NCBI RefSeq assembly: GCF_030770395.1
Contig: NZ_CP132480.1
Location: forward strand, 5,647,216 to 5,711,215
Length of the DNA stretch: 64,000 bases
Reading direction: 5' to 3'
Source of the DNA: Telluria beijingensis
Lineage (GTDB): Bacteria > Pseudomonadota > Gammaproteobacteria > Burkholderiales > Burkholderiaceae_D
Within the stretch, counting starts at the first letter, position 1, and each line of letters starts with the position of its first letter. A program made the translations under genes and the position numbers. This document shows, piece by piece, positions 40,278 through 51,611 of this stretch. A model generated the notes under the pieces. The model worked only from the letters and a program-made list of their open reading frames with translations, was not told the DNA's origin and made no database searches.

Positions 40278-42047
40278 ATGAATTTGAACAACATGAAGGT
40301 CGGTACCCGCCTGGCCCTCGGTTTCGCACTGATCCTGGTGCTGCTGGTTGCAGTGGCTGTCGTCGGTATCCTGCGCATGGCGCAGATCCAGGATCGTCTT
40401 GACCATGTGGTCAGCGTGAGCAATGTATCGACCAGCCTTGTGATCGAAATGCGTAACAACGTCAGCGATCGCCTGCAGTCGCTGCGCGTCCTGACCCTGA
40501 TGGCCGACCCGGCCGACATGGAACCGGAAATCGCCAAGTTCAAGGAACAGACCGCCGTCTATAACGAAGCCCAGCGCAAGCTGACGGCCCTGTTTGCGTC
40601 GAACGGCAACGACCAGGAAAAAGCGTTGCTGGCCCAGATCAAGGAACACGAAGCCGCCGCCTTGCCGGCCATCGCCCGCGCCACCGAACTCTACCTGGCC
40701 GCCAATGCGATGGACGCCACCCGCGTGATGGTGCGCGAAGTGCGTCCGGTGCAGCGCAAGTGGACCGATGCCCTGAATGCCCTGGCCGCCCAGGAACAAA
40801 AACAGAACGCCCAGACCAAGGCCGACGCCGAAGCCGCATTCGACAATGCCCGTAACTTCATGCTGGTCCTGCTGGCCCTGGCCGTGGTGCTGGGTGTGGC
40901 GGCGGCCGTCGTGATCACCCGCAGCCTGCTCAAGCAGCTCGGCGGCGAGCCTGGCTATACCGCCAAGATCGCGGGCAGCATCGCCCATGGCGACCTGTCG
41001 ATCGCGATCGACACCAAGGAATCGGACCGCGGCAGCCTGCTGGTCGAGATGAAGGAAATGCGCAACAGCCTGGTCGATATCGTCTCGCAAGTGCGCCGCG
41101 GCACCGAAACCATCGGCACCGCCTCGCGTGAAATCGCCGCCGGCAATATCGACCTGTCCTCGCGTACCGAACTGCAGGCCAGCTCGCTGGAAAAGACCGC
41201 CTCGGCGATGGAGCAGCTGACTTCGACCGTCAAGCAGAACGCCGACAATGCCCGCGAAGCCAATGCACTGGCCGCCGCCGCATCGGACGTGGCCCGCAAG
41301 GGTGGCGACGTGGTGTCGCAAGTGGTCGGCACCATGGGTGAGATCAATGGCTCGGCCAGCAAGATCGCCGACATCATCGGCGTGATCGACGGCATCGCCT
41401 TCCAGACCAATATCCTGGCGCTGAACGCGGCAGTCGAAGCGGCCCGTGCCGGCGAACAGGGCCGCGGCTTTGCGGTCGTGGCGTCCGAGGTGCGTAACCT
41501 GGCCCAGCGTTCGGCCGCGGCAGCAAAAGAAATCAAGACCCTGATCGACGACTCGGTCGCCAAGGTCGAGCGTGGCAGCAAGCTGGTCGGCCAGGCCGGC
41601 GTGACGATGGATGAAGTGGTGTCGAGCGTCAAGCGCGTGACCGACATCATGAGCGAGATCGCCAACGCCAGCGCCGAACAGAGCGCCGGCATCGCCCAGG
41701 TCAACACCTCGATCATCGAGATGGATGGCATGACCCAGCAAAACGCCGCGCTGGTGGAAGAAGCCGCCGCCGCCGCCCAGAGCCTGCAGGACCAGGCCGG
41801 CGAACTGGCCCGCGTGGTCAGCATCTTCAAGCTGGAAGAAGGTGAACAGTTCCAATTCGAGGCGCAGGCGCCAGTCGCGACCACCACCGCGGTGGTGGTT
41901 CGTCCGGCCGCCAAGCGTCCAGTACCGCCGGCGCCGAAAAAGCCCGCCGCCGCCAGCGCCGCGGTGAATCCGGACGAGGCCGAAGTTGCGCCGAAGCCGA
42001 AAAAGGCAGCTGCCACCGTCGGCAACGACGAGTGGGAAGAATTCTAA
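40278..42047 (+). CDS. Methyl-accepting chemotaxis protein (4HB/Tsr-like)
   Basis: 589 residues: N-terminal helix ([20 protein letters not shown]), a periplasmic four-helix-bundle sensor (about 35-190), a second helix ([20 protein letters not shown]), HAMP, and a long signalling coiled coil. The coiled coil has the hairpin tip [20 protein letters not shown] and the [23 protein letters not shown] block. An Ala/Pro/Lys-rich linker ends in DEWEEF, a C-terminal pentapeptide of the kind that tethers CheR/CheB. The ligand is unknown. No che genes are adjacent. Confidence 0.94.
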   Translation: MNLNNMKVGTRLALGFALILVLLVAVAVVGILRMAQIQDRLDHVVSVSNVSTSLVIEMRNNVSDRLQSLRVLTLMADPADMEPEIAKFKEQTAVYNEAQRKLTALFASNGNDQEKALLAQIKEHEAAALPAIARATELYLAANAMDATRVMVREVRPVQRKWTDALNALAAQEQKQNAQTKADAEAAFDNARNFMLVLLALAVVLGVAAAVVITRSLLKQLGGEPGYTAKIAGSIAHGDLSIAIDTKESDRGSLLVEMKEMRNSLVDIVSQVRRGTETIGTASREIAAGNIDLSSRTELQASSLEKTASAMEQLTSTVKQNADNAREANALAAAASDVARKGGDVVSQVVGTMGEINGSASKIADIIGVIDGIAFQTNILALNAAVEAARAGEQGRGFAVVASEVRNLAQRSAAAAKEIKTLIDDSVAKVERGSKLVGQAGVTMDEVVSSVKRVTDIMSEIANASAEQSAGIAQVNTSIIEMDGMTQQNAALVEEAAAAAQSLQDQAGELARVVSIFKLEEGEQFQFEAQAPVATTTAVVVRPAAKRPVPPAPKKPAAASAAVNPDEAEVAPKPKKAAATVGNDEWEEF

Positions 42048-42140
42048 GCACGCATTACTGGTAGTTCTACGCCGGCCAGCAGTGCGGCGTCTAGCGAAGC
42101 ATCACGACATTCAACTCTTAAAAACCTTATTGGGGAAATC

Positions 42141-42485
42141 ATGAAAAACCTGTCCGCCAAGCTGTTCGTTGCACTGACCCTGACCGGCGCCGCCTGCGCC
42201 AGCTTCGCCGCCGAAACCCCGGCGTCGTTCGATCCGAAGAAGTGCACCATCGAATACCCGAAAGCATCGCTGATGAACGAAGAGCAGGGCACCACCTCGG
42301 CCTCGTTCCTGGTCAATGCGGACGGCACCGTGGCGGAATCGAAGATCGACAAGTCGAGCGGCTTCAAGAACCTGGACCGCGCGCTGGTCAAGGGCCTGAC
42401 CTCGTGCAAGTTCAAGCCGGGCACCAAGGATGGCGCACCGGCCCAGACCTGGACCAAGGTCGACTACGCCTTCAAGCTGGACTGA
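42141..42485 (+). CDS. Small periplasmic protein with TonB C-terminal-like domain
   Basis: 114 residues with a signal peptide (LFVALTLTGAACASFAA) followed by a single TonB-C-type domain (CTIEYPKASLMNEEQGTTSA, SFLVNADGTVAESKIDKSSGF, ALVKGLTSCKFKPGTKDG). There is no membrane anchor or proline-rich spacer, so it cannot span the periplasm like TonB. Two cysteines (in CTIEYP and SCKFKP) could form a disulfide. Such stand-alone domains are common in Oxalobacteraceae and their role is not established. The unit ends in a terminator. Confidence 0.82.
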   Translation: MKNLSAKLFVALTLTGAACASFAAETPASFDPKKCTIEYPKASLMNEEQGTTSASFLVNADGTVAESKIDKSSGFKNLDRALVKGLTSCKFKPGTKDGAPAQTWTKVDYAFKLD

Positions 42486-42501
42486 TACCTTCCCCCCTTT
42501 G

Positions 42502-42533
42502 CACAGCCGGCTTCCATCGCCGGCTGTGTTTTT
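42502..42533 (+). terminator. Rho-independent terminator after the TonB-C-like gene
   Basis: Stem CACAGCCGG / CCGGCTGTG with a nine-base loop, followed by five or six T residues, beginning 17 nt after the stop codon. Confidence 0.9.
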
Positions 42534-42678
42534 GCAGCCTCCGCCTTCCTCCCGCCTTTTTCCTCCGCTGTTACAAGTTTGTAGCGGCATGTATCCGCTG
42601 TAAAGACTTCCTTCAGTTCATCTTTTTGGCGCGCCGGCTCGCTATAGTGGTTTCACACCAACCGCAATGGAGAGCACC

Positions 42679-43089
42679 ATGAAAACCATCCTCGCCACCG
42701 CCGCCGCCATCCTGATCGGCAGCGCCGCATTTGCCCCCGTGCAGGCCCAGGCCGCTCACCCGCGGGCCGACGTGATCGTCATCAAGAAGGCGCCGCCGGC
42801 GCCACGCCGCGAAGCCGTGCCCGCCGCGCGTCGCGGCCATGAATGGGTATCGGGTTACTGGGACTGGAACGGCCGCCGTCATGAGTGGGTCGCCGGCCAC
42901 TGGGAGAAAGTACGTCCGGGCTACGCCTACCAGCGCGCGCAATGGCGCCAGGACCGCAATGGCTGGTACCTCGAGCGCGGCGGCTGGCACCAGGTGCGCC
43001 AGGTCGCCGGCTACCGGAATCGCGACCGCGATCGCGACGGCGTCCCGAACCGCCACGACGCCCGTCCAAACAACCCTTACCGCTACTGA
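42679..43089 (+). CDS. YXWGXW-repeat secreted basic protein
   Basis: 136 residues: signal peptide ([21 protein letters not shown]), then Trp/Tyr-rich repeats of the YXWGXW type ([49 protein letters not shown]) and a basic Arg/Asp tail. Proteins of this kind are exported and of unknown function. GGAGAG precedes the ATG. The stop codon directly abuts the stop of the convergent GGDEF gene (TGATCA), so there is no space for a separate terminator. Confidence 0.85.
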   Translation: MKTILATAAAILIGSAAFAPVQAQAAHPRADVIVIKKAPPAPRREAVPAARRGHEWVSGYWDWNGRRHEWVAGHWEKVRPGYAYQRAQWRQDRNGWYLERGGWHQVRQVAGYRNRDRDRDGVPNRHDARPNNPYRY

Positions 43090-44673
43090 TCAGGGTGGGT
43101 CGGACCGGGAGGCGGCGAGGTCGCCGCCGCACACCTGGTTGCGGCCCGATTGCTTGGCCTGATAGAGCAGGGCGTCGGCGCGCTCCACCAGCGCGGTGGC
43201 GCCGCCCTCCGCCATGCCGGCGCCGGCAATGCCGGTATGCACGCCAACGCTGACCGTCACGACCCCGGCGCCATTGCCGGCATGCGGGATCGCCAGCGCC
43301 ATCACCGCCTGGCGGATGCGCTCGGCCACCATCCTGGCGCCGGCCGGATCGGTATCCGGCAGCAGGGCCACGAATTCTTCTCCACCAAAGCGCGCGGCCA
43401 GGTCGGCCGGACGCACGAGGCTGTCCTCCAGCGCCTGCGCCACCTGGCGCAGGCAGGCGTCGCCGGCCACGTGGCCATAGGTGTCGTTGTAGCGCTTGAA
43501 GTAATCGACGTCGAACATCAATAGCGACAGCGGCGCGTTGCTGCGCGCCGCGCGCGCGAACTCGTGGGCGAGCGCTTCCTCGAAGCGGCGCCGGTTGGCG
43601 ATGCCGGTCAGGCTGTCGTGGTCGGCCAGGACCGTCAGGGCGCGGTTATGTTCCTGCAGCAGTTCGCGCGCCTGCAGCAGTTCGTGCTCGAGGTGGTCGC
43701 GGATCACGATCTGGCGCACCAGGCGCCGGCCAAAATAAAGCAGCAGCAAGATGGCGACGCAGGTGACCGCGGCCTGGGCCAGCATCGACTTCAGCCATTT
43801 CTCCAGGATTTCCTTCTTTGACTGGGCGGTGGCCACGATCAGCGGATAGGTTTCCAGGTGGCGGTAGCTGTACAGTCTTTCGATGCCGTCGATCTTGGAG
43901 CGCAGCATGGCGGTGCCGGCCGGGCCGGTGCGCTGGTACATCTGGTGCACCGGGCCGGTGCTGACGTCGGCGCCGATCAGCTTTGCGCTGTGCGGCAGGC
44001 GATAGATCATGGTGCCGTCGTCCAGGGTCAGCATGATCACGCCGGCATCGCCGACGTCGAAGCTTTCGTACAGGGTCGAGAAGTATTCGATGCGGATCGT
44101 GCCGAGCGCGACGCCGGCGAAGCTGCCGTCCGGATTGTTCAGGCGGCGCGAGATCGGCAGCACCCAGTCGCTGCTGGAACGGCTGCGCACCGGCTTGCCC
44201 ACGTGGACGAAGCGGTCCGGATTCTTGCGGTGGTACTGGAAGTATTCGCGGTCGTCGACCGTGTACAGCGGGATGCGGTCCTGCGAGGTCATCAGCCAGT
44301 GGCCATCCTCCCCGAACACGAACAGGCCGTGCAATTCGTCGACCCGGGTCACCATATTCTTGAGGTGCAGTTGCAGGCGCGCGCGCGCATCGCCATCCGT
44401 CCCATCGGTCTCGACCCGCTCGACCACGCCGGCCAGCACCGTATCCACCACCCGCACAGCGCTTTCGGCCTGGGCCGCGAGCGCGTGCGACATATTGGTG
44501 GTGGCCACCGCCACTTCCGCCAGGCGCTCCTGGCGCGCGCGCCAGCCGTCCCAGACCTGGATGGTTAGCAGCAGCAGGCATAGTGCGACGACGAACAGCA
44601 CGGCGTTGCGCACTGCGGGACGTTTTTCGGCGGTCAGGCGTGATATTTCGGGAGCGGTACTCTGGTCTGGCAT
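43090..44673 (-). CDS. Diguanylate cyclase with periplasmic double-Cache-like sensor
   Basis: 527 residues: helix near residues 25-45 (NAVLFVVALCLLLLTIQV), a large periplasmic sensor (about 50-290) with the dCache/PDC features YFQYHRKNPDRFVHVGKPV and WVLPISRRLNNPDGSFAGV, a second helix, a short coiled coil and a GGDEF domain with GGEEF and an RPAD inhibitory site five residues before it. It should synthesise cyclic-di-GMP in response to a small extracytoplasmic ligand. ATG 44673 was selected as the first Met close to the membrane segment. ATGs at 44763 and in between are possible. Confidence 0.92.
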   Translation of the reverse strand: MPDQSTAPEISRLTAEKRPAVRNAVLFVVALCLLLLTIQVWDGWRARQERLAEVAVATTNMSHALAAQAESAVRVVDTVLAGVVERVETDGTDGDARARLQLHLKNMVTRVDELHGLFVFGEDGHWLMTSQDRIPLYTVDDREYFQYHRKNPDRFVHVGKPVRSRSSSDWVLPISRRLNNPDGSFAGVALGTIRIEYFSTLYESFDVGDAGVIMLTLDDGTMIYRLPHSAKLIGADVSTGPVHQMYQRTGPAGTAMLRSKIDGIERLYSYRHLETYPLIVATAQSKKEILEKWLKSMLAQAAVTCVAILLLLYFGRRLVRQIVIRDHLEHELLQARELLQEHNRALTVLADHDSLTGIANRRRFEEALAHEFARAARSNAPLSLLMFDVDYFKRYNDTYGHVAGDACLRQVAQALEDSLVRPADLAARFGGEEFVALLPDTDPAGARMVAERIRQAVMALAIPHAGNGAGVVTVSVGVHTGIAGAGMAEGGATALVERADALLYQAKQSGRNQVCGGDLAASRSDPP

Positions 44674-44839
44674 AGATCGGATCGTCGCCCTGCGCGGCGC
44701 CCGTAACATGGCGGCGGAGAGGGCGACTCGAATTTCTCTGAGAAAACTCACGAATTGTCGCACATCAAGCGTTATCCAGCCGCCAAGTTGATGCTTTTTA
44801 CATCTGTGTCAATGTATTTACTTGAAATGTAAAGTCGGT

Positions 44840-45508
44840 TCAGGCGACGCGCAAGCCAAGTTCGCTGACCAGTTCGGCGGCCTGGCGCGGCGTGATCCAG
44901 GCGCCCTGGAACAGCTTGACGTCGGCCAGGGTGATGCCGCCCAAGTCGGCTTCGCGCAGGTCGGCATTGTCGAAGCGGGCCTGCTTCAGATTGGCGCCGC
45001 GCAGGCTGCCGCCCTCGAACACGGCCTCGCGAAAATCGCAGGCCGCCAGGTCGGCGTCGCCGAAGTCGAGCTGGACCAGTTTCGCTTTCCTGAACGACAT
45101 GCGGCGCAGGTCGGCGCCGACGAGCAGGCAATCGGCGAATTCCAGGCCGAGGTGGGCCGCTTCTTCGAAATTGGCGCCGGTCAGCTTGCAGCCCGTGAAC
45201 GCGAGGGAAGCCAGGTGCGCGCGGCGCCAGCTGCTGTTGTTCAGGTCGCAGCCCTGGAAACGGGCGTCGGTGAGGTCGGCCGCTTCGAAATCGGCTTGGC
45301 GGCCGCGGCAGCGTTGCCAGGTGGTTTGGGCCAGCTTGGCGGCGTAGAACGAGGTTTCGGCGATGGCGCAGCTGGCGAAGCTGCAGCCGCGCAGGTCGAG
45401 CCGCGACAGGTCGGCGCCGGAGAGGTCGCAGTCCTGGAAGGTGAGTGGGGCCTGGGCCAGGGCCGCTTCGACATCCGCGCGCGCAAGGGTTTGTCCGACG
45501 ATCTGCAT
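44840..45508 (-). CDS. Pentapeptide-repeat protein
   Basis: 222 residues made almost wholly of A(D/N)LXX-type pentapeptide repeats (DLSGADLSRLDLRGCSF, ADFEAADLTDARFQG, GANFEEAAHLGLEFAD, LRGANLKQARFDNADLREADL), predicting a right-handed quadrilateral beta-helix. About 30 C-terminal residues differ (TPRQAAELVSELGLRVA). Some such proteins mimic DNA and protect gyrase (Qnr/McbG), but this one lacks a recognisable Qnr pattern and no function is assigned. It is 64 nt downstream of tRNA-His, separated by a terminator. Confidence 0.88.
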   Translation of the reverse strand: MQIVGQTLARADVEAALAQAPLTFQDCDLSGADLSRLDLRGCSFASCAIAETSFYAAKLAQTTWQRCRGRQADFEAADLTDARFQGCDLNNSSWRRAHLASLAFTGCKLTGANFEEAAHLGLEFADCLLVGADLRRMSFRKAKLVQLDFGDADLAACDFREAVFEGGSLRGANLKQARFDNADLREADLGGITLADVKLFQGAWITPRQAAELVSELGLRVA

Positions 45509-45523
45509 GAGTACTCTCGTAAA

Positions 45524-45560
45524 ACAAAAAAGGCCACGTGCCGGAGCAGGTGACCTTTTT
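45524..45560 (-). terminator. Rho-independent terminator of tRNA-His
   Basis: On the minus strand, AAGGTCAC pairs with GTGGCCTT (one G-U pair) around an 11-nt loop and is followed by a T6 run. It separates tRNA-His from the pentapeptide-repeat gene. Confidence 0.8.
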
Positions 45561-45571
45561 CATGAATTCGG

Positions 45572-45648
45572 TGGGGTGGCTGATGGGACTCGAACCCACG
45601 ACAACAGGAATCACAATCCTGGACTCTACCAACTGAGCTACAGCCACC
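45572..45648 (-). tRNA. tRNA-His (anticodon GTG)
   Basis: 77 nt including encoded CCA. Encoded G-1 (paired with C73), acceptor stem GTGGCTG/CAGCCAC, D-loop TAGCTCAGTTGGTAGA, anticodon stem-loop CAGGATTGTGATTCCTG (anticodon GTG) and T-arm GTGGGTTCGAGTCCCAT all fit histidine tRNA. Confidence 0.97.
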
Positions 45649-45691
45649 ATTGTCTTGCTTTTCTATCTCTGCATTGCCGAGACAGAACGAG

Positions 45692-45720
45692 ATTATAAGG
45701 GCTTCATCCCGAACTGGCAA
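45692..45720 (-). promoter_or_regulatory. tRNA-His promoter
   Basis: On the minus strand, TTGCCA (45720-45715), a 17-nt spacer and a perfect TATAAT (45697-45692), about 44 nt upstream of the mature tRNA. The minus-35 box lies two bases after the murI stop codon, so read-through from murI is also possible. Confidence 0.75.
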
Positions 45721-45722
45721 AT

Positions 45723-46580
45723 TTAAATGTGCACCCCTGGCGGCCAGCCCGGCGGAAAGGGCAGGACCACCTCATGGACCGGCGGATCGATGCCCAGCAG
45801 GCTGCGAAACGCCGCGCGCAGGGCGGTGGCGCTGGCGCTGGTGTAGCCGGTCAGGCTGGCGGGGATGGCGCCCGGTGCGCGCAGCAGGCTGCCCGCGGCC
45901 AGCAGGCGCGCGAGCTGGCGCGCGACAGCGTCGCCGGTGTCGACCAGGGCCACATCAAGCCGGCCGGCATCCTTCAGCAGGCGCTCGATCGAGGCGCGCA
46001 CCAGGGGATAGTGGGTGCAGCCCAGCACCAGGGTGTCGGCGCCTTGCGCCAGCAGCGGGTGGATGAAGCGCTCCAGCATGGCCATTGTGGCGCCCGAATC
46101 GAGTTCGCCGAACTCGATCTGGTCGGCCAGGCCAACGCAGGGCTGCAGCAGGAATTCGGCGCCCGAATCGAGGTGGACCTGGTCGCGCAGTTGCAGGAAT
46201 TTGGCGCCGTTCAGGGTGCGCTCGGTGGCCAGCACGCCCACCTTGCCGCTGCGGGTGAGGCTTGCCGCCGGCTTGAGGCCGGGTTCGACGCCGACGATGG
46301 GCAGGCCGGGATGGATCGCGCGCAGCTCGCGCACGGCGGCCACGGTGGCGGTGTTGCAGGCGACGACCAGCGCTTTCGCGCCTTGCGCCAGCAGGAAATC
46401 GCCAATCGCCAGCACGCGCTCGACGACGACCGCTTCGGGCTTGTCGCCGTAGGGAGCAAAGCCGGTATCGGCCAGGTAGAGCAGGTGTTCGTGCGGCAGC
46501 TGCGCCTGGATGTGGCGCAGCACCGAGAGGCCGCCGACGCCCGAGTCGAAGATGCCAACCGGAGCGTCGGGGAGGGTCAT
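45723..46580 (-). CDS. murI: Glutamate racemase
   Basis: 285-residue cofactor-independent racemase that supplies D-glutamate for peptidoglycan. It has the start VGIFDSGVGGLSVLRHI, the first catalytic Cys in VVACNTATV, the second in LGCTHYPLV, and the YLADTGFAPYGDK loop. It lies 13 nt downstream of the class I fumarase gene on the same strand and is followed immediately by the tRNA-His promoter. Confidence 0.96.
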   Translation of the reverse strand: MTLPDAPVGIFDSGVGGLSVLRHIQAQLPHEHLLYLADTGFAPYGDKPEAVVVERVLAIGDFLLAQGAKALVVACNTATVAAVRELRAIHPGLPIVGVEPGLKPAASLTRSGKVGVLATERTLNGAKFLQLRDQVHLDSGAEFLLQPCVGLADQIEFGELDSGATMAMLERFIHPLLAQGADTLVLGCTHYPLVRASIERLLKDAGRLDVALVDTGDAVARQLARLLAAGSLLRAPGAIPASLTGYTSASATALRAAFRSLLGIDPPVHEVVLPFPPGWPPGVHI

Positions 46581-46593
46581 GATGCCGTGTGAA

Positions 46594-48129
46594 TCAAGCG
46601 ACCGTGACCGGCACGGCTTTCAGCGATTCGATCTTCGCCGACCATTCTTTCGGGCCGGTGTTGTGGACCGAGGTGCCGGTGGAGTCGACGGCGACGGTGA
46701 CCGGCATGTCGGTGACGTCGAACTCGTAGATCGCTTCCATGCCCAGGTCCTCGAAGCCGACGACCTTCGCGGACTTGATCGCCTTCGAGACCAGGTAGGC
46801 CGAGCCGCCGACCGCCATCAGGTAGGCCGACTTGTGCTTCTGGATCGACTCGATCGCCGCCGGGCCGCGCTCGGCCTTTCCGATCATCGAGATCAGGCCG
46901 GTCTTTTCGAGCATCATGTCGGTGAACTTGTCCATGCGGGTGGCGGTCGTCGGACCGGCCGGGCCGACCACTTCTTCGCGCACCGGGTCGACCGGGCCGA
47001 CGTAGTAGATCACGCGGTTGGTGAAGTCCACCGGCAGCGATTCTCCCTTGGCCAGCATGTCCTGGATGCGCTTGTGCGCGGCGTCGCGGCCGGTGAGCAT
47101 CTTGCCGTTCAGGAGCAGGGTCTGGCCCGGCTTCCAGGAGGCGACTTCCTCTTTGGTCAGGGTGTTCAGGTCGACGCGCTTCGATTTCTCGGTGTCGGGC
47201 GTCCAGTTGACGTCGGGCCAGGTCGACAGCGCCGGCGGTTCGATATAGGCCGGGCCCGAGCCGTCCAGCACGAAGTGGGCGTGGCGGGTGGCGGCGCAGT
47301 TCGGGATCATCGCCACCGGCTTCGAGGCCGCGTGGGTCGGGTACATATTGATCTTCACGTCCAGCACGGTGGTCAGGCCGCCCAGGCCCTGGGCGCCGAT
47401 GCCCAGCGCGTTGATCTTGTCGCACAGCTCGATGCGCAGCTCTTCGAGCTTGTTCTGCGGGCCGCGCTGGCGCAGCTCGTACATGTCGATGTCTTCCATC
47501 AGCGACTCTTTCGCCATCAGCATCGCCTTCTCGGCGGTGCCGCCGATGCCGATGCCGAGCATGCCCGGCGGGCACCAGCCGGCGCCCATCAGCGGCACGG
47601 TCTTGAGCACCCAGTCGACCAGCGAGTCGGACGGGTTGAGCATGACGAACTTGGTCTTGTTTTCCGAGCCGCCGCCCTTGGCAGCGATCTTGACGTCGAC
47701 GGTATCGCCTTCGACCAGTTCCATGTGGACCACGGCCGGGGTATTGTCCTTGGTGTTCTTGCGCTCGAAGTGAGGGTCGGCCACGATCGAGGCGCGCAGC
47801 TTGTTGTCGGCGAAGTTGTACGCGCGGCGCACGCCTTCGTTGACGGCGTCGGTGACGCTGCCGCTGAAGCCTTCGAAGCGCACGCCCATGCCCACCTTGA
47901 GGAACACGTTGACGATGCCGGTGTCCTGGCAGATCGGGCGCTTGCCTTCGGCACACATGCGCGAGTTGGTCAGGATCTGGGCGATCGCATCCTTCGCGGC
48001 CGGGCTTTGCTCGGTCTCGTAGGCGCGTGCCAGGTGCTGGATATAGTCGGCCGGGTGGTAGTAGCTGATGTACTGCAGCGCGGCCGCGACGGATTCGATC
48101 AGGTCTTCCTGGGTAATGACGGTTGCCAT
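46594..48129 (-). CDS. fumA: Fumarate hydratase, class I (4Fe-4S)
   Basis: 511-residue iron-sulfur fumarase interconverting fumarate and malate in the TCA cycle. The three cluster-ligand cysteines lie in RPICQDTGI, AGWCPPGMLG and IPNCAATRHAHF. The C-terminal domain carries VGPAGPTTATRMDKFTDMML and ends with the beta-domain VAVDSTGTSV. It is upstream of murI and follows the UPF0114 gene by about 60 nt. Class I enzymes are oxygen-sensitive; whether a class II fumC backup exists cannot be seen here. Confidence 0.95.
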   Translation of the reverse strand: MATVITQEDLIESVAAALQYISYYHPADYIQHLARAYETEQSPAAKDAIAQILTNSRMCAEGKRPICQDTGIVNVFLKVGMGVRFEGFSGSVTDAVNEGVRRAYNFADNKLRASIVADPHFERKNTKDNTPAVVHMELVEGDTVDVKIAAKGGGSENKTKFVMLNPSDSLVDWVLKTVPLMGAGWCPPGMLGIGIGGTAEKAMLMAKESLMEDIDMYELRQRGPQNKLEELRIELCDKINALGIGAQGLGGLTTVLDVKINMYPTHAASKPVAMIPNCAATRHAHFVLDGSGPAYIEPPALSTWPDVNWTPDTEKSKRVDLNTLTKEEVASWKPGQTLLLNGKMLTGRDAAHKRIQDMLAKGESLPVDFTNRVIYYVGPVDPVREEVVGPAGPTTATRMDKFTDMMLEKTGLISMIGKAERGPAAIESIQKHKSAYLMAVGGSAYLVSKAIKSAKVVGFEDLGMEAIYEFDVTDMPVTVAVDSTGTSVHNTGPKEWSAKIESLKAVPVTVA

Positions 48130-48191
48130 GGTGGGAAATCTCTCGTGATGGAGTGTCGGAGTATCGTTATCGTTGTGGTGTTACGGGTGCT

Positions 48192-48794
48192 TCAATGCTT
48201 TTCGCTGTGCGTCATGGTGGTGATGCGGTCGGTCCACGAAATCGCCAGGGCCGAGACCAGGAAGGCGACGTGGATCAGCGTCTGCCACATGAGGGTCTTC
48301 TCGCTGTAGTTGGCGGCGTTGATGAAGGTCTTGAGCAGGTGGATCGACGAGATGCCGATGATCGCCATCGCCAGCTTGGTCTTGAGGACCGACGCGTTCA
48401 CGTGCGACAGCCATTCCGGCTGGTCGGGGTGGCCTTCGAGGTGCATGCGCGAGACGAAGGTTTCGTAGCCGCCGACGATCACCATGATGAGCAGGTTCGA
48501 GATCATGACCACGTCGATCAGGCCCAGCACGACCAGCATGATGACGGTTTCGGTCAGGCGCTGCGGACGATTGCCGGACAGGCCGACGGCATCGATGATG
48601 TGGTTCAGCGAATCGACGTTGCCCATGGCGGCGCCGATCAGGTCGACGAGTTCGACCCAGAAGTGGAATACGTACACGCACTGCGCCAGGATCAGGCCGA
48701 GGTACAGCGGCAGCTGCAGCCAGCGGCTGGCGAAGATCAGGTTGTTCAGCGGGGACAGCTTGCGGATTTGCTTGCTTGGTTCGAGGGCGGACAT
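48192..48794 (-). CDS. UPF0114/TIGR00645 family inner-membrane protein
   Basis: 200 residues with three or four hydrophobic segments ([74 protein letters not shown]) and the conserved [20 protein letters not shown] loop of the YqhA-like family. The function of the family is unknown. It lies upstream of the fumarase gene on the same strand, a linkage frequently seen in Burkholderiales (recalled knowledge). Confidence 0.9.
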   Translation of the reverse strand: MSALEPSKQIRKLSPLNNLIFASRWLQLPLYLGLILAQCVYVFHFWVELVDLIGAAMGNVDSLNHIIDAVGLSGNRPQRLTETVIMLVVLGLIDVVMISNLLIMVIVGGYETFVSRMHLEGHPDQPEWLSHVNASVLKTKLAMAIIGISSIHLLKTFINAANYSEKTLMWQTLIHVAFLVSALAISWTDRITTMTHSEKH

Positions 48795-48972
48795 CGGGAT
48801 GAAACTCCAGGGGAATGCGAAAAAATTCAGCTCAGCATTCTACACCGGAGCTTGTCGATGAGGTTGACCGCGCGCCGCCATGCGCCGCCACTTGCACACA
48901 TTGCAACGGCTGGCGTTAGAATGAAGGCCGACGACAGCGGGCACTGCGATCCGCCCAGGGGTTGCCATGTAA

Positions 48973-48991
48973 GGGCTCAGTAAGCGAGCCC
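48973..48991 (+). repeat. Small inverted repeat upstream of acs
   Basis: GGGCTC / GAGCCC arms with a seven-base loop, 47 nt before the acs start. It may be a leader hairpin or a protein-binding site; nothing else supports either. Confidence 0.3.
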
Positions 48992-49037
48992 CCCTATGGT
49001 ATCTGGCATAACCTACTACATTAATATGGAGACTAGT

Positions 49038-51038
<2,001 letters not shown>

Positions 51039-51093
51039 GCTACAATGCCTGAGCAACCTGCCTGCATTGGCTCACAAGGCTGATGCAAGGCTT

Positions 51094-51127
51094 GCCCGCC
51101 TGCTCGCGAGAGGGGCGGGATTTTTTT
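51094..51127 (+). terminator. Rho-independent terminator of acs
   Basis: CCCGCC / GGCGGG stem with a 13-nt interior, followed by A and seven T residues. Confidence 0.8.
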
Positions 51128-51215
51128 GCGTGGGTGATGAACGGCGTTGGCCGCCTGGTAGGGTGGAGGGCTCTGCCCTCCACGCGTTCAACCGGCTCAA
51201 TCAATATTGCCGGCC

Positions 51216-51243
51216 TTGTACTGCCGGGAATACTTGCTATAAT
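51216..51243 (+). promoter_or_regulatory. Promoter of tRNA-Ser(GGA)
   Basis: TTGTAC (51216-51221), a 16-nt spacer and a perfect TATAAT (51238-51243), followed by AGGCGG. The minus-10 and its GGCGG-type discriminator resemble those before the broken tRNA-Ser(CGA). Confidence 0.72.
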
Positions 51244-51279
51244 AGGCGGCTTCGTGGAAAGCCACGAAAGAACCCATCA

Positions 51280-51370
51280 GGAGAGATGGATGAGTGGTTT
51301 AAGTCGCACGCCTGGAAAGCGTGTATAGGTTCATAGCCTATCGGGGGTTCGAATCCCCCTCTCTCCGCCA
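51280..51370 (+). tRNA. tRNA-Ser (anticodon GGA)
   Basis: 91 nt including encoded CCA: acceptor GGAGAGA/TCTCTCC, D-arm with GATGAGTGGTTTAAGTC, anticodon stem-loop CACGCCTGGAAAGCGTG (anticodon GGA), a long class II variable arm (TATAGGTTCATAGCCTAT) and T-arm GGGGGTTCGAATCCCCC. It is intact, unlike the CGA copy at 18861. Confidence 0.97.
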
Positions 51371-51377
51371 AAATCCC

Positions 51378-51413
51378 AAAAATAGGCCACCGTTTCGGTG
51401 GCCTATTTTTTTG
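51378..51413 (+). terminator. Rho-independent terminator of tRNA-Ser(GGA)
   Basis: Long stem AAAATAGGCCACCG / CGGTGGCCTATTTT with a three-base TTT loop, extended by further T residues. Confidence 0.93.
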
Positions 51414-51611
51414 CGTCTTTCGCGCGCCAGGAAATCGCTCCCGCACCCGGCTAATAATTTCCTTGTGGAAATTGTTAACAATCGTTTGCCAGAGTTGTCA
51501 ATGTTCAGTCGAATCCGGCCGACCATGCTAATGTAGTGAGCATAAACTAACCTGCGCTTATTTCATCCGTGGACGTTCCCAAAACAAGAGCGTCGTCCAT
51601 GCCCCTTAGAT

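Noticed and set aside
42679..43089. CRISPR or tandem DNA repeats suggested by the repetitive YXWGXW protein
   Set aside because: The repetition is at protein level only. No regularly spaced identical DNA repeats were seen there or elsewhere in the window.
44840..45508. Qnr-type fluoroquinolone-resistance protein
   Set aside because: Pentapeptide repeats are present, but there is no recognisable Qnr loop pattern; the general family call is all that can be supported.
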